From Streptomyces guryensis (GTDB lineage Bacteria > Actinomycetota > Actinomycetes > Streptomycetales > Streptomycetaceae): a stretch of DNA of 64,000 nt. The notes below the pieces were generated by a model. That model was not told the DNA's origin. It saw nothing but the letters and a program-made list of their open reading frames with translations, and searched no databases. Below are positions 35,701 to 43,673 of the stretch, one piece after another. Both the position numbers and the translations under genes were made by a program. Every line of letters begins with the position of its first letter. Within the stretch, counting starts at the first letter, position 1. The stretch covers positions 248,001 to 312,000 of the forward strand of contig NZ_JAJSBI010000006.1 of NCBI RefSeq assembly GCF_021261325.1. Direction: 5' to 3'.

Positions 35701-36932
35701 GACCGCGCAGCTTCCAGGGGGGCATGGTCATGTATCCGTTCCACGGCCGCCACCACCGCATCGATCATGCGCTGGCACTCGTCGACGGATCGTGCCTTCA
35801 CCGCCGCGCAGCCGACCCCCAGGGTCGAGGCGTCCGCCATGTCGCGCATGGTGCTGCCGCGTTCGAGCCGCATGATCACTTTGTCCACTCCCGGAATCTT
35901 CATTATTTCCCCGGCTTCGACGCGGTTCAGCTTTCCCGGGGCTGTGGGGAGAATAGTCCAGCCATGGATCCATTCTTTTTCCTCGGCCCACCGCGGTATG
36001 TGATCCCCGGTGATGACCCTCGCGCTCGCCTCATAGATGTCCACACCGATCACCCGCTCCGTCATCTCGCCCACGATCCCCCCACCCGGGCGGCAGGCCA
36101 GTTCACTGGCGACGAACGTTCCCGGTTCACCGAACACTTCGAGATGGAACACCCCGGTGGTGAGCCCCAGTGCGTCGAGAGCGCGCGAAGCGAGGTCGGC
36201 GGCCGAATCGTAGACGTCCGAATGGAGTGCCGGTGTCATGGCTATCGAGCGAATGGGCTTGCCGTATTTCGTGCAGAGCAGCGGTTCACTGTATCGGGAG
36301 ACCATGAAGGCCGACAGCTTTCCGTCCTGCACAATGCCATCGAAATGCCACTCCCGGCCCTCGACAAACTGCTCGACCATGGCCCGCCCGCCATCGATGG
36401 AATTAGCCGCCGTGGCGAACTCGCCCAAGGAGCGTGCCACCTTCACCGACTTGCTCGCACCCTCGGCCAGCGGCTTCACGACGAGCGGGAACCGGAGACC
36501 GCTCTCGGCGAGCCAGCGTTCCGCTTCGGCTTCCGACTCAAGACTGTTGCAAAGGACGCGCCATGCGGTCGTGGGCACCCCGGCAGCATTCCATCTCTTC
36601 TTCTGCACCCCTTTGTCGCGGCAGGCGAGCGCCTGCACCGGAGAAATGGATCGGGCCCCGGTCAGCTGGCCCAGGACCGCCGTGGCGACAACGGCCCACT
36701 CGGTCGTCGTGACGACCGCGCCGATCGGGTTCATCGGTTCCAGGTGGTGGACGGCGGACCAGAGGGACTCGACCTTGCGATAGGAATCCACTGCGCAGAC
36801 GCGGTCCACCTGGTCGCGGAGGGCGGCCACCCGCTCCCGGTGGCCCGGCTCATACAGCAGGGTGATCTCATGTCCGTCGGCACGCAGCCCACGGACGATC
36901 TCTGCGCGCGGCCCCACGAGTACGACGTGCAT
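35697..36932 (-). CDS. ATP-grasp ligase
   Basis: The protein has 411 aa from ATG 36932, with CGGAGG 6 bases upstream. Residues about 135-330 form the ATP-grasp fold: the P-loop lysine in FPLVVKPLAEGASKSV, the hinge VEQFVEGREWHFDG, and the metal ligands in FHLEVFGE and SELACRPGGG. The sequence resembles carnosine-synthase/BacD-like amino acid ligases, which form amide bonds from free amino acids with ATP. It is coupled to the P450 gene by overlap. It may join the thioesterase-released amino acid to another amino acid or peptide, perhaps the cross-linked pentapeptide product. Confidence 0.88.
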   Translation of the reverse strand: MHVVLVGPRAEIVRGLRADGHEITLLYEPGHRERVAALRDQVDRVCAVDSYRKVESLWSAVHHLEPMNPIGAVVTTTEWAVVATAVLGQLTGARSISPVQALACRDKGVQKKRWNAAGVPTTAWRVLCNSLESEAEAERWLAESGLRFPLVVKPLAEGASKSVKVARSLGEFATAANSIDGGRAMVEQFVEGREWHFDGIVQDGKLSAFMVSRYSEPLLCTKYGKPIRSIAMTPALHSDVYDSAADLASRALDALGLTTGVFHLEVFGEPGTFVASELACRPGGGIVGEMTERVIGVDIYEASARVITGDHIPRWAEEKEWIHGWTILPTAPGKLNRVEAGEIMKIPGVDKVIMRLERGSTMRDMADASTLGVGCAAVKARSVDECQRMIDAVVAAVERIHDHAPLEAARS

Positions 36933-36959
36933 GGTTGTCCTCCGATACACATTCTGGAC

Positions 36960-38594
36960 TCAGTTCGTACTGGTAGCGGGAATGTCGACGGCGACGAGCA
37001 GTTCGTCACGCAAGCGGATCCATTCGCCCTGCTCGCTGGCATACAGCTCTTCCCGGTACCACGCCTCGACCCTTGAGATGTGGCCTTTCGATCTCCGATA
37101 GCGCGGAAGATCTCCCCAGTAATACAGATGCCCTCCCGGCGCCTTCAGCCAACGCAAAGCCCGGGGCAGCGGGCTTTTGGGTCTCCCGCTGTTCACCGCG
37201 GCCAGGAGTTTGCAGATGTAGTCAATGTGCCGCTCTGCTCGACGCTCGTCCCGCACCGTCGTCCCAAACAAAATCTTGGCCTGGTCGATGTCTTCGTCAC
37301 ATGGCCGCGCACCGACCAGGACATCTCGTATGTCGGAGTCTTCCACACCACCGAGCGGAAAAGTCACCAGCGGTTCGCGGATCAGTGCGTTCCCGGCGGC
37401 CCGAGCATATTCACGATCATGAGGGCTCATGAAGTCGTTGTAAAGCCCGTAGGTCTCACCGTCACTGGTCTGCACCGACCACAGGACCTTGGCGGAAAGC
37501 GGCGTGTCCCACCAGCCGAGGATATTGGGGCGCCAGGCCCATCCTGCCAGCACCAGAGCCATGAGGACCACACTGAGAAGCCAGGGCCACATACCGAAAT
37601 GGATCGGATCGCCGTGCGAGACGAAGACCGACGAGGTGGCCAGTACGACGCCGATGACGATGTTCTCCCAGAACAGCAGGCCGGAGGTCAGCGCGACCAC
37701 GCAATTGAACAGGACGGCGCCGAGGACGGCGAAAAGGAAGAGCCAGATATGGGCGAATGCCAGCAGCCCCGCGAGTTCGATGAACATCGTCGCGCTGTTG
37801 AGTAGCGCCGCGGCCGGACGTAGTCGTCTGACGACCCGTGAGGCGGTCCGAGCCGGCACGAATCGCGCCCACCCCCAGGAGTAGGAGGTGGCCACCAGCA
37901 GGTCGGTCCGGTTGTCCAGCATCCACGACCATGGAAAGCGCCCCAGCTTCGCCTTGCTCCAGGCCGCCGTCACATAGTGGCTCAGGTACACACTGCCCAG
38001 GAGAATCGCCAGGGCTGTATTGCGCGGAGCCGCCGGTGCCTCCCCGAGTGCGTGCGTCACACCGACGGCGAGCGAGTGACAGAAGGCGGCTTTCACCATC
38101 CGGATGCAGACGTTCGAGTGGTGCGTCCAGCCGCCCAGCCTGCCGCACAGCAGCACCACGGCGACCAGGGCCAGGCACGGCCAGCGGAGCGCGGCCGCAC
38201 CGGCGACGAGGACCGCCAGCCTGTCGGCGCGCTGCCAGCCGATGCCCAGGGCCGCGTCGTAGTCCAGGGTGAGGTACTTCCAGAGGACGAGTGCCAGCGC
38301 CACGGTCGGCACCCACGCCAGGCCCGCGCGGGCCGTGCCCCCGCAGACTGCCGCGACCGCACTGAGGACTGCGACGACGGCACCCGCCGCAAGCAGCTTC
38401 CGCGGCCTGAACGCCCCCTCCGGATAAGCCCCGTTGAGCGCCTCGGCGGGATAGCGGCCCGTGCCGAGCCGCACTGCGCACCACGCGGTCACCGGCGAGA
38501 CCACCCAGCGGTACAGGGCCAGGGTCAGCGCGAGTTCGGCGGCAACCCGCGCCGCATCAGACGCCGGCATGGCGGTCCGGGCGTCCGGGACCAT
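36960..38594 (-). CDS. HTTM-like polytopic membrane protein with soluble C-terminal domain
   Basis: The protein has about 544 aa; ATG 38594 and ATG 38570 are both possible, and neither has a strong site. About nine or ten membrane segments span residues 15-375, followed by a soluble tail of about 165 residues with aromatic-rich ends (HLYYWGDLPRYRR). The segment SHYVTAAWSKAKLGRFPW and the later MFIELAGLLAFAHIW with LFNCVVALTSGLLFWE recall the HTTM domain of vitamin-K-dependent gamma-carboxylase-like proteins. That match is by eye and weak. The gene is cotranscribed 27 bases ahead of the ATP-grasp gene. It might modify a peptide at the membrane or help export it. Confidence 0.6.
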   Translation of the reverse strand: MVPDARTAMPASDAARVAAELALTLALYRWVVSPVTAWCAVRLGTGRYPAEALNGAYPEGAFRPRKLLAAGAVVAVLSAVAAVCGGTARAGLAWVPTVALALVLWKYLTLDYDAALGIGWQRADRLAVLVAGAAALRWPCLALVAVVLLCGRLGGWTHHSNVCIRMVKAAFCHSLAVGVTHALGEAPAAPRNTALAILLGSVYLSHYVTAAWSKAKLGRFPWSWMLDNRTDLLVATSYSWGWARFVPARTASRVVRRLRPAAALLNSATMFIELAGLLAFAHIWLFLFAVLGAVLFNCVVALTSGLLFWENIVIGVVLATSSVFVSHGDPIHFGMWPWLLSVVLMALVLAGWAWRPNILGWWDTPLSAKVLWSVQTSDGETYGLYNDFMSPHDREYARAAGNALIREPLVTFPLGGVEDSDIRDVLVGARPCDEDIDQAKILFGTTVRDERRAERHIDYICKLLAAVNSGRPKSPLPRALRWLKAPGGHLYYWGDLPRYRRSKGHISRVEAWYREELYASEQGEWIRLRDELLVAVDIPATSTN

Positions 38595-38712
38595 CGTGTC
38601 GCGGCCCGCACCGGCCGGTTGAACCGCCCGGCTTCTTCCACCGTGGCGCGCAGGGGTGCGATCCGGGCGGACCGGCATCTGGCACCCGGCATTCGGTCGT
38701 GGGACGTGCCAT
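38557..38712 (-). CDS. 51-residue ORF with good ribosome binding site, overlapping the membrane-protein start
   Basis: GGAGAAG lies 5 bases before ATG 38712. The product is rich in Arg, Pro and Gly (MARPTTECRV...), has no recognisable domain, and its stop at 38557 falls 11 codons into the membrane-protein gene. It may be a coupling ORF for a gene that otherwise has a poor start, or mark a frameshift in an N-terminal extension of that protein. Confidence 0.3.
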   Translation of the reverse strand: MARPTTECRVPDAGPPGSHPCAPRWKKPGGSTGRCGPRHDGPGRPDRHAGV

Positions 38713-38807
38713 GGTCTCTTCTCCACGCTGTCGGTGCATTCGCCGTGGAATGCGATGAGGAAGGACGCCACGTGTGCCGTGTGCCGGGCAGCGGATGCCG
38801 GGCGGTA

Positions 38808-38939
38808 TCACCGCCGGACCAGGTAGCTGCTCGCTCGGGGCCGGACGCCCCGGTGCAGCGGATCGCGCACCGTGCGGCACAGCAGGCCGACCGGCGTCAG
38901 GACGAGGTAGTAGAGGAGAAACAGGGCGGCTCTGCGCAT
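38808..38939 (-). CDS. 43-residue SxtJ-like membrane mini-protein
   Basis: ATG 38939 follows GGAGG by 7 bases. The peptide is one membrane helix (LFLLYYLVLTPVGLLCR) followed by DPLHRGVRPRASSYLVRR. This matches the C-terminal signature of SxtJ-family proteins (YLxxTPxGLxxR, DPL, SYWxRR), which regularly follow NodU-type carbamoyltransferase genes. Only that C-terminal part exists here; the two upstream helices of full-length SxtJ are missing, and I find no remnant of them. It lies 38 bases after the carbamoyltransferase gene. Confidence 0.65.
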   Translation of the reverse strand: MRRAALFLLYYLVLTPVGLLCRTVRDPLHRGVRPRASSYLVRR

Positions 38940-38977
38940 GCGCGCGCCTCCGGGGGCCTGATCGGCAGCTGGTGGAA

Positions 38978-40813
38978 TCAGTCGAGTGGGATGTCGCTGC
39001 GCCAGTCGCCGCCCTCACGCCATGCGGGCTGTTCCTCCTTGCGCAGGATGAAGCCACCGAGGACGAGCATGTCGATGTCGGTCCGCATGAAGCAGGTGAC
39101 GGCCTCGGCCGGCGTGTTCACGATCGGTTCGCCGCGCACGTTGAAGGAGGTGTTGACCAGCACCGGACAGCCGGTGCGTTCCTTGAAAGCGGCCAAGAGG
39201 CGGTAGTACAGGGGGTTGTCCTCTTCGGCGACCGTCTGAATTCTCGCCGACCCGTCGACATGGGTGACGGCAGGCAGCAGAGATCGCTGCACCTTCAGCA
39301 GGTCCAGGCCGGAGATTCCCTCGGGTTGGGGCCCCGCCAGCCTCTTGTCGGGCGCGATGTCGGCCACCAGCAGCATGTAGGGACTGTCCTGGTTGAGCCT
39401 GAAGTAGTCGCGTGCGTCGGGCGCGAGGACGGACGGTGCAAAGGGCCGGAAGGACTCCCTGAACTTGATCTTGAGGTTCATCGTCGACTGCATGGCGGAA
39501 TCGCGCGGATCACCCAGGATCGACCGGTTGCCCAGCGCACGGGGCCCGAACTCCATCCGCCCCTGGAACCACCCGACGACCTTTCCGCCGTCGAGCGCTG
39601 CCACCGCCTCCCGGATCAGCGCGTCCGGCTCCGGTCTCGAATAGGGCAGCCCGTGCTCGTCGAGGTAGGCCCGGATCGCAGCGTCGTTGTAGGCGGGCCC
39701 GAGAAGAGCTCCCGCCATCCCGTCGCGTCCGGTGCCCAGATGGGCACGCGAGGCGCCGCGCTCCATCGCGACGGAAAGGGCCGCGCCCAATGCGCCGCCC
39801 GCGTCCCCCGCGGCGGGCTGCACCCAGATCTCGTCGAAGATCTTCCGGTCGGCAAGCTTTCCGTTGGCGACGCAGTTCAGGGCAACTCCGCCGGCCAGAC
39901 ACAGCCTTCGCTCCCCGGTGAGGCTGCGCGCTGTCCGGGCCAGCCGGATGACGATCTCCTCGGTAACCTGCTGCACCGATGCGGCCAGATCGAACTCCCG
40001 CTCGGTAAGAGGGCCTTCGGGACTGCGTCGCGGTCCTCCGAAGAGCGTCTCGAAGCGGCGGCCTGTCATCACGTGATCGTGCAGATAGGCGAAGTAGCGC
40101 ATGTTCAGGCGGAAGGAGCCGTCCGGCTTGATGTGGATGAGCTTGCGGCGGATCACCTCCGCGAAGCGGGGCCGGCCGTAGGGCGCAAGCCCCATCAACT
40201 TGTACTCGCCCGAATCGACTTTGAAGCCGCAGAAGTACGTGAAGGCCGAGTACAGGAGGCCGAGCGAATGCGGGAATCTGATTTCGGCCAGCTGCCGGAG
40301 GTTCGAACGCCGACCGTGCCAGAGCGTGGTGGTCGCCCACTCCCCCACACCGTCGATGCACAGCACCGCGGCAGACTCGTACGGGCTCGGGAAGAAAGCG
40401 GACGCGGCATGCGAGGCGTGATGGCGTCGGCAGACGACGGGGGGAACCTGTCCGAGGCCGAGCCCGGCCAGCTCGTCACGCACGGTGTCGTTCGCACGTC
40501 GCTTCCATGCGAGCCAGTCGGGCAAGGCCTCCCGGAAGGGAGCGAAACCGTACGGGACGGCCGCGGCGAAAGTCGTCAGGACTCTTCCGAACTTCAGCCC
40601 CGGGTCCTCGTAGTAGACGACGGCTGACACGTCATCGAGTTTGGCTCCGCTCTCCTGGAGGCAGTACTGGACCGCCTGGGCGGGAAACGAGGGGTCGTGC
40701 CGGCGGCGGCTGAACCGCTCCTCCTGCGCGGCCGCGCGAGGGGCGCCGTCCTCGACAAGTGCCGCAGCGCTGTCGTGGTAGTAGCAGGAAATCCCGAGCA
40801 CCAGGTCAGGCAT
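38978..40813 (-). CDS. NodU/TobZ-type carbamoyltransferase
   Basis: The protein has 611 aa from ATG 40813, with GAGGGGA upstream. It covers both halves of the family: ISCYYHDSAAALVEDG at the N-terminus, ICRRHHASH-like metal-site histidines (VCRRHHASHAASAFF), the ATPase-like LCLAGGVALNCVANGK, and the C-terminal GRMEFGPRALGNRSILGDPR with VNTSFNVRGEPIV. These enzymes activate carbamoyl phosphate with ATP and transfer the carbamoyl group to a hydroxyl. A hydroxyl acceptor could be supplied by one of the oxygenases in the cluster. Full length and apparently intact. Confidence 0.93.
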   Translation of the reverse strand: MPDLVLGISCYYHDSAAALVEDGAPRAAAQEERFSRRRHDPSFPAQAVQYCLQESGAKLDDVSAVVYYEDPGLKFGRVLTTFAAAVPYGFAPFREALPDWLAWKRRANDTVRDELAGLGLGQVPPVVCRRHHASHAASAFFPSPYESAAVLCIDGVGEWATTTLWHGRRSNLRQLAEIRFPHSLGLLYSAFTYFCGFKVDSGEYKLMGLAPYGRPRFAEVIRRKLIHIKPDGSFRLNMRYFAYLHDHVMTGRRFETLFGGPRRSPEGPLTEREFDLAASVQQVTEEIVIRLARTARSLTGERRLCLAGGVALNCVANGKLADRKIFDEIWVQPAAGDAGGALGAALSVAMERGASRAHLGTGRDGMAGALLGPAYNDAAIRAYLDEHGLPYSRPEPDALIREAVAALDGGKVVGWFQGRMEFGPRALGNRSILGDPRDSAMQSTMNLKIKFRESFRPFAPSVLAPDARDYFRLNQDSPYMLLVADIAPDKRLAGPQPEGISGLDLLKVQRSLLPAVTHVDGSARIQTVAEEDNPLYYRLLAAFKERTGCPVLVNTSFNVRGEPIVNTPAEAVTCFMRTDIDMLVLGGFILRKEEQPAWREGGDWRSDIPLD

Positions 40814-40851
40814 CCAACGTCCCCTCGGGTGCAGCGAAACCATGGCCGGGA

Positions 40852-40962
40852 TCAGTACAGCGGATACATCGTGGTGTCGCTGTCTTCCTTCTTTTTCCGG
40901 CGGAACGACAGTTTCCTGAGAAGGCCGCCAATGAGAGGTATTTTCCGGAGCACCTTGGACAT
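40852..40962 (-). CDS. 36-residue basic peptide at the head of the operon
   Basis: ATG 40962 follows GGAAAGG. The peptide begins MSKVLRKIPLIGGLLRKL, an amphipathic cationic helix, then a lysine/arginine run (RRKKKEDSD), and ends TTMYPLY. It is the first small gene below the regulators, 38 bases before the carbamoyltransferase gene. DUF5989 mini-proteins found beside carbamoyltransferases end in a similar FIYTLF, but they contain a membrane helix that this peptide lacks. It could be a divergent DUF5989-like partner, or a RiPP precursor with the tail as core. No cysteines are present. Confidence 0.5.
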   Translation of the reverse strand: MSKVLRKIPLIGGLLRKLSFRRKKKEDSDTTMYPLY

Positions 40963-41118
40963 GACCAACCTTTCCGTGGACTACGTGGAAACCCATTTCG
41001 GTGAGGCCGCCGACAATCGCATCAGGAGAATGACACCGGTCCAGGGGAATGGGCAAATCGTTCCCTGTCGACGACCGTCAACACCCGGTCGGTGAATTAT
41101 TGCACCCCGGTGCCGCGA

Positions 41119-42078
41119 TTACGCCCGAACTCCCGGGTGTGTGGCCCTCTCTGCGAAGTCGAGCCAGGCCCTGGCACATTCCCGCGCCAGGTCCGCCACC
41201 GAATCAGCCTGGTGCGGCGGCACGTTGGCGATCAAACGATCCCATTCCCCCACCCGGACAATATGGAGCTCCAACAAGCGCAGCAGGAAACGACCGGTCT
41301 CAGTCATCCGGAAAGAGGGGTCCTGGCAGAGTGCCTGGTACCTCGCTATACGGTCCGCGGTACCGTCCCGGCACGACACTGCGGCCGGGCCCCAGCGCAG
41401 GGCCGGCTCCGCCGTACGCGGGGCGCGCTGCGGGAATGGAACGGACGGCGGTCCGGGGCGGGTCACGGAGACCGGTGAACCGTCGCCCGCCGACGCGCAT
41501 TCCTCGGGAACGTCCCGGATACCGGGGCTCGCCTTCCGCCTCGGAAGATGCCTCACCCTGCCGTCCCGGCCGACCCGCACCGTCGACTGAGGAATTTCCT
41601 CAGTCGACCGCGCCCGTACGGCGCCGACGGTCTTGGGCGACAGGCCGGCGAGGCCGGCGACTCTGCGGTCCGACCAGTCGGGGTGGGTGCGCACGATGCG
41701 GGTGGCGGCTGCCGTGCGCTCCGCGAGGGTCAGGGGCAGTCCGTGCCCGACGTTCGCCTGGACCGCCCGGACGAACGCCTCGTCCTCGTCGCCCTCGAAG
41801 AACCGGACGTTGATCGTCTCACGACGCTTCAGTTCCGCCGCCCGTAGCCGGTGAACCCCGTCGATCACCCTCATCGTCTGACGGTGCACCAGAATCGGCG
41901 GGAGTGTGCCCTCGGATTCGGCCAGCAAACGGACGTGGGAATCGTCGACTCCCTTCTGCCGCAGCGAATCACCCACGTGAAGTGAGGATATCGGCACGGA
42001 ACACACCGTTCTCCGGTCGTCGGATTCCGCTGTCGGGTCTGCTTGCCCTCCGAGCACCCTGCCGTTCGAGACGTCCAT
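41119..42078 (-). CDS. StrR-family pathway regulator 1
   Basis: The protein has 319 aa from ATG 42078, supported by GAAGGGGG. It has the ParB-like N-terminal domain of StrR activators (VRLLAESEGTLPPILVHRQ, MRVIDGVHRLRAAEL), then HPDWSDRRVAGLAGLSPKTV, a helix-turn-helix, and VGRDGRVRHL. The C-terminal third carries a helical domain (SFRMTETGRFLLRLLELH) that the second regulator shares. StrR proteins activate antibiotic genes by binding 9-bp inverted repeats spaced by 11. One such site lies inside this gene at 41582-41608. It is the nearest regulator to the operon and the likely direct activator. Confidence 0.9.
   Translation of the reverse strand: MDVSNGRVLGGQADPTAESDDRRTVCSVPISSLHVGDSLRQKGVDDSHVRLLAESEGTLPPILVHRQTMRVIDGVHRLRAAELKRRETINVRFFEGDEDEAFVRAVQANVGHGLPLTLAERTAAATRIVRTHPDWSDRRVAGLAGLSPKTVGAVRARSTEEIPQSTVRVGRDGRVRHLPRRKASPGIRDVPEECASAGDGSPVSVTRPGPPSVPFPQRAPRTAEPALRWGPAAVSCRDGTADRIARYQALCQDPSFRMTETGRFLLRLLELHIVRVGEWDRLIANVPPHQADSVADLARECARAWLDFAERATHPGVRA
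41582..41608. promoter_or_regulatory. StrR-type operator inside the coding sequence of regulator 1
   Basis: Perfect 13-bp arms GTCGACTGAGGAA and TTCCTCAGTCGAC flank one base. In StrR terms this is TCGACTG-N11-CAGTCGA, matching the published core GTTCGActG-N11-CagTcGAAC at all but the outermost bases. In the gene frame (RSTEEIPQST) the dyad uses codons rare in Streptomyces (ACT, ATT, CCT), as if the DNA sequence itself is selected. Confidence 0.7.
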
Positions 42079-42625
42079 GAGCCCCCTTCTCCATCGAGCC
42101 ACGCCCGACCTACGGAGTACACACCCTGAGAACGGCCCACGATTTCCGTGCCGTTCCGTGGTCTTCGACGGCAGGTGAATCGGACATCACGACGCTCCGC
42201 AAGCACCGCCGAGGCATCTGAGGCAGGGGTCGGCCCGGCAACCGGCACGACTCAGTCTTCCGGCACATGCACGGCCGCATCCTGGATGGCTGACACACTC
42301 GGGCGCTCAATTTTCGTGCCCCCGTCGAATGGTGCAAAGTGTCCACTGCTCGGTCCAGCGAGGGAATAGGAATGGATCACTTTCCATGCTGCATCGACAG
42401 ACCCGGGTAAGCAATCTTTTTCAACCCTCGCATCAGCCCCTGACCCCGCTCCTGACACACATGGCGGGGATGGGAATTCGCACACCCTCCAGCCTCGTGG
42501 ACCGCGAGGGGAAAAGCGTCTGAACCACATGCCGGGCGCTCGTTGGATCCAGGGCACCGGGCCTGCCCGCACGCGCCGAGTGCATGGTCGCCCAGCAGGC
42601 GCAAGCCGATGCGTTCACTGGTCCG
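42079..42625. other. 547-base gap between the two StrR-type genes
   Basis: I see no convincing gene here on either strand. It should hold the promoter of regulator 1 on the minus strand; TTGAAA near 42421 is a weak -35 candidate. No StrR-type inverted repeat is visible in it. Confidence 0.5.
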
Positions 42626-43636
42626 TCAGGTACGGCCTTCCAGTAACTCCGCGAAATCCAGCCACAGCCGGGCACACCCGCGGGCTGCCTGGGCCACCGA
42701 AGACACACGGTGGCCGGGTACGGCCTCCAGTAAGGGCGTTGTCCTGTCACCCTGGAGAACGAGCGGAACGCTCAACATCTGCAGCAGCGTCCTGCCGCCG
42801 TCCGTCAGCCGCAGCGACGGGTCCTTGCAGAGCCGCGCCACCAGGGAACCCACATCCGCATCCCCGGTGCAGGACGACATACCCCCGGCCGCCCTCGAAG
42901 CGGTACTGCCCGAGTCGGTTCCGGCATCGGATTCACGAAACCTGAGCGGGACGGGGTCCTCACCACGGCGCACCCGCTCCCTCACGTCACGAGCAGTGGC
43001 AAGGGCGACTCCGGCTTCTGCGGCGATCTGCCGCAGCGAGGCATCGGGCCGCTCGGTCAGCAGCAGACCGGCCCTTCTGCGTCCCTCCGCCGGGTCCACC
43101 GGCCGTAGTCTTCCGTCTTTGCCCTCACGCGCGTTCAACTGCACGCCCTCGACAGTTGAACACCTCCGTACGGCCGCCACAGTGCCCGCGGTCACTCCTG
43201 AGGCCGAGGCGATCAGACGGTCCGACCACTGAGGATGTGTGCCCAGGATCCGCAGGACGGCAGCCGTGCGATCGGCCTGCGTCAACGGCAGCCCCCGCGA
43301 CGAGTTCAACCGCACCGCCTCGACGAACACGTCCTCCACCGGCCCCTCGAAATAGCAGACGCCGATGCGGTCCTCCCGGCGGAGCCGGGCCGCATGGACG
43401 CGGTGAACCCCGTCGACGACGCGCAAGGTCGGCTTGTGTACGACGATAGGGGGCAACGGCCCGGTGATGCGGGCGAGTTTCTGCACATGCGCTTCGTCCA
43501 CGCCCGCGGTCCGCGGCGAGTCGGTGCATCCCAGCGCGTCGAGCGGCAGAGTCGCGGCCAGGGTGTGACCGTCAGGAGTGGCTCGTTCCTGGTCCGCGGT
43601 CTGCCCTGCGTCGTTCGTGCCTCGAGCGGAATTCAC
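42626..43636 (-). CDS. StrR-family pathway regulator 2
   Basis: The protein has 336 aa from GTG 43636, which lacks a ribosome binding site because it coincides with a predicted transcription start. The ParB-like domain (VQKLARITGPLPPIVVHKPT, LRVVDGVHRVHAARL) and HTH region (HPQWSDRLIASASGVTAGTV) are followed by VQLNAREGKDGRLRPVD. A second helix-turn-helix-like stretch (ASLRQIAAEAGVALATARDV) and the C-terminal helical domain follow. It is a paralogue of regulator 1, clearly diverged. An exact NovG-type site lies within the gene at 43133-43161. The two may form a cascade. Confidence 0.9.
   Translation of the reverse strand: MNSARGTNDAGQTADQERATPDGHTLAATLPLDALGCTDSPRTAGVDEAHVQKLARITGPLPPIVVHKPTLRVVDGVHRVHAARLRREDRIGVCYFEGPVEDVFVEAVRLNSSRGLPLTQADRTAAVLRILGTHPQWSDRLIASASGVTAGTVAAVRRCSTVEGVQLNAREGKDGRLRPVDPAEGRRRAGLLLTERPDASLRQIAAEAGVALATARDVRERVRRGEDPVPLRFRESDAGTDSGSTASRAAGGMSSCTGDADVGSLVARLCKDPSLRLTDGGRTLLQMLSVPLVLQGDRTTPLLEAVPGHRVSSVAQAARGCARLWLDFAELLEGRT
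43133..43161. promoter_or_regulatory. NovG/StrR-type operator inside the coding sequence of regulator 2
   Basis: GTTCAACTG-N11-CAGTTGAAC is a perfect 9-bp inverted repeat with exactly 11 bases between the arms, equal to the site reported for NovG. It encodes ST...QLN in the gene frame using TCA, ACT and TTG, all rare codons in Streptomyces. Confidence 0.75.
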
Positions 43637-43644
43637 GCGACACG

Positions 43645-43673
43645 ACGCTAGACAGCGGACGATTGAGCGTCAA
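43645..43673 (-). promoter_or_regulatory. Leaderless-type promoter of regulator 2
   Basis: On the minus strand TTGACG (43673-43668) and TAGCGT (43650-43645) are spaced by exactly 17 bases. The GTG start at 43636 lies 8 bases beyond the -10, so transcription should begin at or next to the start codon. That explains the missing ribosome binding site. Confidence 0.65.

Noticed and set aside
42110..42572. Short ORFs between the two StrR regulators
   Set aside because: No ribosome binding sites and no similarity to anything known; probably promoter and leader sequence.
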